Below are positions 1-12,100 of a stretch of 64,000 nucleotides of DNA, piece after piece (the first letter of the stretch is position 1; each line of letters starts with the position of its first letter). Below the pieces are notes generated by a model. It was not told where the DNA came from. It saw only the letters and a list, made by a program, of their open reading frames with translations, and did not search any database. The position numbers and the translations under genes are program-made. The stretch comes from Loripinus fragilis (lineage: Eukaryota; Mollusca; Bivalvia; Lucinida; Lucinidae), in NCBI GenBank assembly GCA_964019695.1, contig OZ026515.1, positions 70,815,644 through 70,879,643 of the forward strand, in the 5' to 3' direction.

Positions 1-107
1 TGAGTCTTCGCTGGGAACACAGTTCATTTTAGAGTATTGAAAAAAGTTTCAAAAACCAGTATCTCTGTCGTATTATTTTCTCAGCCTCATTTCCTTGTAT
101 TTTTCAG

Positions 108-168
108 ATTAGAAAAAGAGTACACAGCATTAAAGAGTAAAGAAAACGAGGATCAAATTGAACTTAGG
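108..168 (+). CDS. EVI5: EVI5 coding exon 1 in window
   Basis: Acceptor TTTTCAG before base 108 and donor GTGAGT at 169. It is 61 nt: one base finishing a split codon, then 20 codons starting LEKEYTALKSKE. Coiled-coil composition. The true exon number in the gene is unknown. Confidence 0.8.
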
Positions 169-3100
169 GTGAGTACTTGATCAGCCATTATATGGTATGC
201 AATGATGTAGTTTATTTGAATAACATGTTAATGATACACACTATCAGACATGCATCCATATACGCTGAAATCCTCACATGACATATGCAGACAAGCATAT
301 TGATTCCCAGTACAAAATATCTTTTTGTGGTTAATATTTTGGATGGTCAGGACGAGAGGAGGTATATCCCAATTGACCACCTGTGCAGTATTAAAATCTT
401 GACTTTTCTTCAAGGTAGAATGAGACATGCAAAAAAATATACAATATTCAAATCTTTATATTTACAACATTTGAATTATAGACAAATACTAAAACATATA
501 ACAAAAGAGAAAAGTTGTAACAAAAACAAATTAACTTATCTTTGTTATGGCCATAATATGGGTCTTTCAGGTAATGCTGTATTTTTTCACCATTCAAATG
601 TTTTGTACATTTAGTCAAACTGTACCAGCCTTTACCTGTAGTAAACTATTTTACAGTTATTTACTTCTTTCTATGAAAAATGGTATAGTCATAATATTAT
701 GTATCTTTAACACGGCCACCAATCCATCTCCTTCATTGCATAAAATCAATACTGTGTTATGAAGAAGAGGGACCTGTATCCTATGAATGAGAGGGATTTA
801 AATTTCAGCAAAATCGTTATTTTTTCTAACAAAAACAAAAAATGTAAAAATTCTAAAAAAGCTATTCGATGGCCTTGATGTGTGCCTTTGACATACTTTA
901 AACAATGTGCCCTGACACATAAACTGATTCTAGAATCTGTGTTGAAGTTGAAAAAATGCCATTTCTCTTCACTACAAACCTTTTTAATCTGTCAAGTAGA
1001 AAATCCTTTAAAAACCAATGTCAATGTCAAAAAGCTCAATGAGTGTCTCATTGAATAGCATTGTCCGATTTCTAAATTTTGCTGTCAAAATTAAGAAACA
1101 TAAAGTTTAATCCAACTGGTATAGGCAATGAAGGAGATGGATTGGTGGCCATGTTTAACACTTTGTATACTGGAAACTCTTAAATGGGTACTTTGGCAAA
1201 CGGTGAAAATCCAGATGAAATGCAGCATAATGCTGCATTTCATCTGGGTAGGTGCACTGTTTGCTAAGATAAAGAGAACCTTCAGGGACAGAAAAGCACA
1301 TCATAATTAAGAAAATTCTACCTGTGACCCCTTAAAGTACACAATGGACAATCCCATACTAAATGTATCAATATGTATGGGAAAATCCATCAGAGTACAA
1401 AGAGATAAAAGTACAGTAATGGGAGATGGGATACCTTCTACAGTGGTTGGTTACTGTCTCATAAATTGAACAGTTAAAAATTCTGTAGACACCGTTTCTG
1501 CCAATGTGTCAGTCTCATAAATTGAACAGTTAAAAAATGCTAAAAACTCTGTAGACTCTGTTTCCGTCAAAGTGGTAAGTTAGGGGTCTTTCTTACAAAC
1601 CAAATATCTATGTTTCTTGGTCCACATCTGAATTAAGGGTGAGGTTGTCGCCGTTAAACCGGTAAGCCCTCCAGTAAAATATTTTACTGACCATTCGAAG
1701 GCGGTACTTCTATGTTTTTGTTCTGTCTTGTGTTTGCTATGTCTTTGTGTGCATCTGTTTATATTGTGCTTTTTGGTCACCTGCTGGGAAAGGGCTGACC
1801 TCTTGGCTCTCGTTTGTGGTGTCTAACTGTGAGTTTGTCACTTTCCCATTGGTATCCTTGGTCAGGTGTGGTACTTGATTGTATCGATTCCTGATCTTTG
1901 CACCCTTACTTACTTTGATAGTTCCAGATCACATTCCTCTTGAAGGTTTGTGGAGCTGGATGTATTAGCCTTGAATGTAATTGAAATGTTTGTATACTGT
2001 ATGCATCTGTCTTTTGTTATACTTTCAGAGATTGCGAACAGAAAACCGCTTACTTCGACAAAGAGTTGATAATCTAGAAAAAGTAAGTTTTTAACCCCTT
2101 TATGCTGAATATGTTTTCCCATCCTTATCAATTGGACGAGTCCATTTCAAATTTTAGGGTTGTTGGGTGGTGTTTATCATTTTTGTATTCAAATTTTAAA
2201 AGAAACTTCTGTTTGCAAACAGTGGAGACGCCGTGTTTTTGTAGCGTCTGATCTGGTTTTGCACTGTTTGCTGATGTCCCACAAAAAAGGACGCTTGGCT
2301 TATGTGGGTTAATACTGACCCTTCTTCCACCTCTGATTTGCAGCAGATTTTAGATAGACTATTGTCTTTAATAAATGTTTTATTTTTTTGAGAATCATCT
2401 GCACGTGTGTGATCGCCTTTTGTCAGATTATTCACATGAATGCCCCAGAAAATATTAATTGATACTAAATAATCCGGAAAAGGGGATCCTCACTGCTCAT
2501 AGTACTCCTATTTTCTAATCCCAATGGATCGCTGGGTATACACATTTGTAGAATGAATACCTGTCATGTTTTTGAAAACTCCATGGGAGAGACAGCCCCA
2601 AAATTACTATTTTTGGTCACTTTTTATAGGACTTTTTAAGGTTTTATAGGACTTTTTAAGGGAATCTGTGTGCGCTCCAAAGTCATGTAATATAATATTC
2701 ATTGGGAGATATGATTGGGTCTAAATTAAAATTTTATTTGTTTCCCCTTACCCGACCGACCCTGAAAAAAGGCCCTACTCAAAAAATCTTATTTCAATTT
2801 TCAGCCAAGAATATTTTTTTAAATTTCATTGCAACTGGAGAGAATTGTCCAATGTAAACAGTGTTATCTTAGCAAATTGTTTGTGTATTTTTAATTTTAT
2901 TACCTATAGTAGGACTTTTCAGTAAAACTTGCCTAAGAGGGCCACTCAAAAATATACGCAAAGGTCGTTAAGACAAATGGGCGCTAAATGCAGGTCGAAA
3001 GTTTTGCAGAATGCTCCCTGGGAGCATTCTGCAACACTTTCGACTTGCATTATGCGGTGTCTTTTTTTTAGTGGCAGGTTTTACTGAAAACAATTAAGTT

Positions 3101-6100
3101 TAAAGGGTATCCAATTTGAGATTTTTAACTAAAAGAAAATAAGTTTCCGACCTACTGACCCATACTGGTAAAACAGGGTCGGGTAAGGGGAAACCAAAAT
3201 ATTTTAAGGTTGGCCTTGCATGACTCTTATTTCAGGAATCTGCATCACTTGCTGACAGACTGATACAGTACCAGTTGACACGAGCCCAGGAGGCCGAGGA
3301 AACCTACGCATTAAAGAATGAACTCTCCCTGACCAAACAGAAGCTTGCAGGAACACAGAAACAGCTCAAAGAGGCAGAATCACTTATAGGAGATATTAAA
3401 CAAAGGGTAGGTCTTCTAGTCTGACTCACCTTGGATTGTGATGCACACCTGGTTTAATGGCAATAACTTGAGAGTGCATTTTGGTCTACTCATCCAGCAC
3501 TGCCCAACCTAGGGTTCACCCTAAAAGTAGGAACTTAACACTTGGAAACTGTTAGAGATACAGTATTTCTTGCACACCGGATAAGGATATTTGATGTTTA
3601 TACCCCCCGCAAACTTTGTTTGTGGTGGGGTATACTGTTTTCACATTGTCCATGCGTGCGTCCGTGTGTGCGTCCGTCCGTAACGTTTTGGTTTTTTAAT
3701 AACTTGAAGAGTCATTGCTGGATTTTCATCAAACCTTGCAAACATGTTCATATATGCAAGACGAATACTTTAGACAAAAAAGTAAGGGATAGGGGCAAAT
3801 TCTATTAGAGTTATTTCCCTTTGTAGTTCTAAATGGCTTTTAATATAGGGTTTTATGCTTATGCTATTATAGGCCATACACGAGGTGATCAACTCCTACC
3901 ACAGCTTTTGATGGAACAATTTGATACTTTGCCTATACAATGTAGACACATTGAACATATGCATGAAGGAGTTTGGTTCAGAAAAAATAATTTTTGACAA
4001 AATGACAGCTGTGAGAACTTAGACAATTTTTCCCTAATAGGGATTTTGTATATGCATAGATGGTGCCTTCATGGGCCGATCAACTCCTACCACAGCTTTT
4101 GATGGAGCAATTTGATAATTTTCCTATACAATGTAGACACATTGAACATATGCATGAAGGAGTTGGGTTCAGAAAAATAATTTTTGACAAAATTACAGCT
4201 ATGAGAACTTAGACAATTTTTTCCTAATAAGGCTTTTGAATATGCATAGATGGTGCCTCCTGAATCTTACTGTGCAGGGTTTTTCACTGAATCTTACTGT
4301 GCGGGGGTATCTAATAAGCATTGCTTATTGACTTTTTTCATTTATCCTGTAATATAGGTCACTGATGTAAACTCCTCAATTTTAATTTGACAAAATAATT
4401 GAAGAAACAGTACTATCAATTATATATTTAAATAATATAAAAATAAACATCTTCTGATTGGCTTAGATGCCTATCCACTGCTGCTGATATAACTACATTT
4501 CACATGGTTTGTGGGATGTGCTGTTGCAAAGCATATGGCACAAGGTAATATTGCATGGCTTATGGAAAGTGATGTGATGTCAGAACGTCAAGTAATTTCG
4601 CCTGTTCCATCAGTAGCATCAATGGTTTTCATGTGTCAAAGAGACAGGAAATGCATAACATGCATTTATTATGTAATAAAACAATTGTTGATTTATATTT
4701 CAGTAGACATGAAGTGTTATTGAACAGTAAACTTAATCATATTGACCTCCACTCCGCGTCGGTCAACATGACGTTAACTGATCAATAACACTCCATGTCC
4801 ACCTCAATATATGTCAATAATTGCATAATTTTGATGCATTTTTTGTAGAACACATTTTAAAAATTAATTTTATGATCTAGTCTAAATTTTGAGACATCTT
4901 TAGGGCCCTACCGCCAAGTGAAACAGCAGAAAGAAAACGGTAGAAAATGTTACTGATATAAATTTTATATTATTTTAAAACTTGACCTCAATGTATTGGA
5001 ATGCCATTCTTGTGTCAGACATGTACCACAGAACTGCATGAAATGAATGAACAATGCTTTTAGATGGTGATATTTCTTTTTTTGCATGATTGTATGGTGT
5101 TTTAATCCCGTCTATATCACCCATCTCTTCCTGTGAGAGAAAATTGCCTGTTTGGGCTGTGAAGAAATGACCAGCCTATGGGTTCAGACAGTTTGTTTTG
5201 TCATTTGTCTGTGACAATCTTTGTATAATTCATCGGTACATCTTTCTAACACTCAAAAGCATAGAATGATGATTGAAAATCTGATTCTTGATTACCCAGA
5301 ACAAACATCCTTTTCAGGAAACAAAACGATAGCAAAACTCCATTGTCAAAGGTAAAATGTTTGCTTTAATACCGGTATAATGACATTGTTTGAAGAAATC
5401 ATTAGCATTAAAATCTGAACTGTTTAAAACAAAGTTTAATTTGTTGTCATATTTAATCTGCTTGAATGACCACAAAATAATTTATTTACCCCACACACTG
5501 CCAATGCAAAGTGTGTTTTTCGGGGTAGTTGCATTTGAGACACAGTTATGGCAGACTTATGCATGGAAATAAGAATATTAATTCTTGATTCATGGCCATA
5601 AACAGTAGAACAATTTGGGCCATATTTTGCGAATTTAAATATTTGAGCTAAATATACCCAAATCCGAAGTCTTGGTCCTTCAATTATTTTGAGGAGTATA
5701 TTTTTACCTATTTTAGACTGACAGTATTAACTCGGCGAACTCTCTAGACGAAGGTGAAGCTCAGGTAGTTGTTCAGAGTCTTCAGGAGGAACTAATCATG
5801 GTTCGACTGAAGGAAGCTGAGAACTCCGCCCAAGTGAAGAATCTGAAAAATAAGATAGAAGATTTAGAACAGGTACTGTATTCAACCTAATAATTCATGG
5901 GTAAAAGTTTAAAATTTCCAAAATCCTAAACTTTCAAAACTTCAATCTTGAAACTTGCAGTATGCCCACAAAATTTTCACACTTTTAGGTCGATTGTCCT
6001 TAGAAAGATTGAAACAATCCAGAGATGCTAATATGATCTCCCTTATTCAGCATTTTGAGGGCCATTCACTGCTTTTTACTGCTTATCTTCTTTGTTATTA

Positions 6101-9100
6101 AAAGTTGTGACTGGTGGGTGAAGATTTAAGTTCTTTGCAATGGTATATGGGCCTTGTCACTAGAAACCCGATTTTGTTGCATGTGAGCACAAAAAAGGCA
6201 CAGACCAGCCTGCAGGGTTTTCCCTGACGTACAAAATCCTGCCTGAAGGGCTTTTCAGAAACATTAAAATAGCTCGTGTTTTTCATCATCCAGTGCAAGC
6301 TTAAAATGTTAATTTCAATCCTTATATTTACATTCTATATTATCAATCAAATTTACTTAATTATCTTCCACCCAACCCCGTCAGTTATCCTTATAAAACC
6401 AAATATTACATCTGTAACAGAGGTGTTAGAACATCCAGGGAGGGAAACTCTGGACATAACATCGTAGGGATACGTGAACTGCAAATGTCGATAAACAAAT
6501 ACAGTTATTGACTGACGTTGACGTTACTCCCCCTAGAGGCACGGTCTAAATCACATGACATTTCAATGTTTTGCATGAAGAAATGCAAGAAGCCAAAAAT
6601 GTTGGTTTCATCTAAGGCAACTACTCTGAGAACGTAAATATAAAATGAGCCGTGGCATGAGATTTCCAACAATGTGGCATTTTGATATTTGTTGACTCAA
6701 ACAAGCCTGTGCAGCCTCCTTCTAAGCTTAGAAACTCCAAATGGTGTTCAGTCAGTAGCTTCACAATCATAGAATACTCAAGTGATTATCAAAGGCTCTG
6801 ATCGGACTGCGCGTATGCGCAGGCTGATCTAAGCATTTGCTGGTCGCACATTCCTCATTATTGGAAATCTCATGTACTGGCTCAAATATAAAAAAACTAA
6901 TAGACAAAAGGGGAGATTAATTTGAATAAAATAGTAAATTGTCAACTGGAATTTTATTTTTTCCTCGTTTCGGAATAAGATACATCTACTTAACATGATC
7001 AAGTATGATTTTTATTTGATCTAACCAATCTTTGGCATTCTTTTTATTTACAGTGAACCCTGTCTTAAGAAGACCAAAATAGCATTTCAAGGCCGAAAAT
7101 TGCTTAATGCTGGTCAGAAGTATTGCAGAATGCTCCAGTGGAGCATTCTGCAGTACTTTTGACCTGCATTAAGCTACCACATGGCTTTAAAACCTTTGTT
7201 TTGTCCAGTTTTGAGTGGTCGCTTAACAGGCCTCCAGATATGAGTGTGTATTTGAAAATTATTTTTCTTATTTCTCTACAAAACACATGTTATGGGCACT
7301 CTAAAGAACCATCTCAATGAGCACTCAAAACACATGTTAAAACTGATCATATCATCATCATAATCGGATTTTTGATTAACGTGCAGGGGCATCATCCACA
7401 TCAGTGGGCCCCTTTCCAGGTAACTGGCTAGCTGCACATAAAGCAGATCTCGCACCTGATCTCCAGGTGCTCCTTTCTTGAGGGTCAACTGTCGTGAGCT
7501 TCCCCTTATGGCAGTCTTTCTCTGTCAGTTTCTTCCATGTTAGGTTGGGCCTCCCTGCCCCCGCCTGCCCTCAATCTGTATATCACATGCAGTTCTGACT
7601 GCACCACTAGAATGCTCCTCATGTCCAAACCAGCGAAGCCTTCTCTCTCTCTCAAAATGAGTTAGAGGTCCTCAAGCTCAAGCTTTGCCAGTAATTCACT
7701 TGCCCTTACCGTTGGCGACATCCTCTGGCTTGATACTGCAGATCTGCCTGATAATGGCCCTGTGATGGATAAGTGAACAATTACAATTTTAAGTTAAAAT
7801 ATTTTACTTATCTGGACCTATGGCTTAAGACAGGTGTCACTGTATTATTATTTCCTATCATTGTTCTTTCAGTTTAACACAAAACTACAGCAAGCTCCCA
7901 GTAATGATGTCCAGTGTCTACAGGAGGAGCTTATTGCCGTGAAACTCCGAGAGGCTGAAGCTAATCTTTCCCTGAAGGAGATGAGACAGGTCATATCAGA
8001 TCTGGATGCTAACTGGCAGAAACATCTGTCAGAGTCCAGCTCACCGAATTCCCCGAGAGACAGAAGCAGTAAGGGTGAGCTAAAGACTGAACTGAAGAAG
8101 TTACAAGAAGATCACATGTCAGTGAAACTACGAGAAGCTGCTTGCTTATCTCATCTTAAAGACACAAAACAGAAAGTAATGGAGCTGGAAACACAGGTTG
8201 GTACATGTATATGTGACCAGCGATGAGAATTTGGGTCCGAATTAGGGCGAAATTGAGATATTGCCTTTTTCTGATACCTATATGTCTCAAGTATGCATGT
8301 GAAATATCAGTTCGATATCTTAAAAAAGTAAGTGAGTATGATCAGGAAATACCACAATCACAAACTGCAGACCAACCCACAGCACTGTGAGGAAGAACCA
8401 CATGACATTTACAGTAACAAGACATCTGAAAGACAATAAAAGCAAAGCAACCAGCTCTCTAATCCCTGTCAAGATGATTCCATTAAAACAGTAATGCACA
8501 CCAAAACAAAGACTAACACAGAACCCCAGAAACAATGGGAGGTACATAAAACAATAAATCAACAACAGAACCACTGCCTTAGAACGGACAGCAGCATAAG
8601 CTTAAATGCATTTTACTTTTCCCTAGATTAAGTTGTTTCTGAGAAATAGGCAAAAGTTCATATGCCCCTTCATAGTGGAAATTATTTGGCAGCCAGTCAT
8701 GTCTGTGATATTCTTCATTTACTAAGAGACTCATGCATGTATTATTCAGCTGCAGTAGCAAAAATTTCAAATAAAAGCATTGATCAGAAAACAATTCAGA
8801 AAAGATAATTCAGAAAATAGTATACTTGATATAAATGAAATGAGCACGGATCTGACAAAAGGGTCCTTCTGGCATTTTAGCAGTTTTTGTGCAATCAAAA
8901 TTTCAAAAACGTCTAAATTTTCAAGATTTTGCATGTTCTTACAATAGAGTCAAATTGCTTCTAACATGTAATACAATCAAAGGAGCAAACAGCTCTGATA
9001 AAATTAAGTGATACGTATAATGCATGTTGCCATAGCAACAGCTTTGCATATGGACTACATACTTCCTTGAAAACAGGATACCCCATTTCAAATGCTTTTT

Positions 9101-12100
9101 GTAAACAAGGGATGTGCATATGTGTGCTATTTGTGCAGTCTAAGCAATTGCTATCACATCAAATTTACAGAAACATGAAGTATTCTTGAAATATTGCTCA
9201 TAGCGCCTTTGTATTAGCGCCATATGTTAACACAATGGCATTGACGTCAAAACGTCATTAACAACGTTAAGTGACGTCATGTTTAAAACGCATCAAATAG
9301 ACGAGTTTAAACGCTCATATCTTTGTTATTTGTAAAGATATTCACTTCAAATTTTCTGTAATTGTTCAAAACAGCTAGGTCTTTCTTTCTCTGTAAATAT
9401 CTCACTTTTGACTTTTATTGCCAGAAGGTCCCTTTTGTCAGATCTTGGCTCAAATGTAATCTTACATTGCTGTGACAACCTGTATCCGCTAGAATATGGC
9501 TCTTATTTCTCAGATGCGCATAAGCCAGCAATAATTTTTATGATTTTGGAACATCTAAACAGCCAAATGCGACCTAGGGATGTATGCTTGGAAAATGCCC
9601 AATTTGATCATTCTGTTCACTGATTGCTGATTACTTTCAGTAAAACTATTGAAGGCAGTCAAAATTGAAATATTGAGATATCTCATATGACCTCATACGT
9701 TTGTTGTGCAATGGCTCATTTGAGCTGTCTAAATTATTTTGACAGTACGACAAACAGTATATACCCTGATCAGACTGCTCTTTAGGAGCATTCTGATCAG
9801 GGTTTACACTATTTGCTCATTTGTGTCTGTCTGTCCAAATAAATATATCGCGTCTGGGAGTGAAATAATGCCATGCATTAAAACTGATAAACCACTAGTG
9901 GCTTACAGATTTTCGGGAAACGTTATGAAATGACCCTTTTAACATCTAGCATATGGCAAAACCCTAATGTTTTCTCGCCAAAAATATGATTTCAAAATAA
10001 TTTTAATGTCATTTGATAAATAGAATCTAGCATGCGTGCTCTTGTACTATTGAATTTATTAAACTTGTTGCGAAAAAGAGATAAAATGCTCGGCAAGCCT
10101 CGTATTTTATCTCTTTTCCCCAGCATGTTTAAAAAATTCAATAAAACATGAGCACTCATGTTAGATCCGCTATGTATAATAGTGTTTGACTGATGAAATT
10201 TGAGCCAGTGCATGAGATTTCCAACAATGTGGTATGTGCGATCAGCAAGTGCTCAAATCAGCCTGCCCATATGCGCAGTCTGATTAGAGCCTTTGCTTGT
10301 CACTTGAGTATTCTATGATTGTTTAGGTACTGACTGAACACCATTTATGGTTTCTAAGCTTAAAAGAAGGCTGCAGAGGCTCGCCAGAGTCTACACATGT
10401 CAAAATACCACATTGTTTGAAATCTCATGCACTGGCTCATTTGTCTTTGGAATATGTTTATTTCAGAACCAGATCTGTACTAACCAGATTCGCCGTATGG
10501 ACGAGGAGAACAAAAGTCAGAAGAAATTGTTAGAAGAAGCTGCTGAGAGGGAGTCGGGATTACAGAGAGAGATCAAATCACTGCTGAGAAAAATTGATGA
10601 TATTGAGTCCAAGGTTAGTATGTGTGTGCTTGTATTTATGATCCTACCAATAGCTTAGGTTATAAAGGGACTGTAAGAAGTTGTTGTTGTGTTAGAGTCA
10701 GGACTACAGAGAGAGATCAAATCACTGCTGAGAAAAATTGACGATATTGAGTCAAAGGTTAGTATGTGTGTGCTTGTGTTAAACATCCAACCAATAGCTA
10801 GGTCATATGGGGACTGTAAGAAGAAGTTGAGTTAGAGTCTGGACTACAGAGAGAGATCAAATCACTGCGTAGAAAAACTGATGATATTGAGTCAAAGGAT
10901 AGTATGTGTATGCATGTGTTTATCATCCCACCAATAGCTTAGGTCATATGGGGACTGTAAGAAGAAGTTGAGATAGAGTCTGGACTACAGAGAGAGATCA
11001 AATCACTGCTGAGAAAAATTTGATGAAACTGAGTCAAAGGTAAGTATGTGTGTGCTTGTGTTTATGATCTCACCAATAGCTAGGTTATATGGGGACTGTA
11101 AGAAGTTGTTGTTGTGTTAGAGTCTGGACTACAGAGAGAGATTAAATCACTGCTGAGAAAGAGTGATGCTATGGAGTCAAAGGACAGTATGTGTGTGCTT
11201 GTGTTAATAGCTTAGGTTATAAAGGGACTGTTAGAAAATGTTGAATAAGAGTCGGGCCTACAGAAAGAGATCAAGACTTCTCAGAAAGGTTGACAATATT
11301 GAGTAGAAGGTTAGTATTTGTGTGCCTACAAAAAGCAGCAACGAGATCCTGTTGTATATACCTTCTTCCCAGCTAGTACTCACTGTGTTGTGTCCTTGAG
11401 CAAGACATTTTATCCGGTGCTTAGTACTTGTTCGACACACGAAGACAGGACATCATCCTGACATGGCTGAAAAATTGTTCTCTGGGATGTTAAGCATCAA
11501 CACAAACAAACAAACCTCCAAGAAAACTTAAACAGGGTATCTACAAACTTGAAAAGTGCCTGAAAATAGTGACATTCCTTGAAAAGTCCTCGAAAATAAA
11601 ATTTATTTTGAAAAGAACTAGAAAAGCATTTCTAAGGCATTGAAAAGTACTTTAATTTTATTATTTTCAGTAGAACTTAACGCTTTAAAATTAACATAAA
11701 ATTATTTTGTATGTATATGGTGCAGCACATACTGCAAAACAATGTATGCAAATCGAGTGGAAACTCGGTTGTCAAGCACTTAATGGATTAAATAATGATA
11801 TGTAAATATATCAGTATTTTTATGCAAATAATTAGTAAACTGAAGGAGAGTTCCTTCCAAAATTGCACAGGTTTTATAGTTTGTACATTTCACACAGTTG
11901 TACACCTTTAAAGAGAGTAACAATATTTCTATATTGTTACAGAGGCGAGAAGAAACAATGATGGCAAGAATACGAGAGGCAGAATGTGACCAGATGATAG
12001 GAGAGTTGAAGCAGAAGATGGCTGCTATGGAGATTCAGAAAGAAGAAGTCTTAGCTGCTGATAGGCTCGAGTCAAAGGGTGGAACTCAGGAACTAGCTAA

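Noticed and set aside
10640..11325. Additional EVI5 exons
   Set aside because: The duplicated exon ends have no splice acceptor and several have lost the donor or frame.
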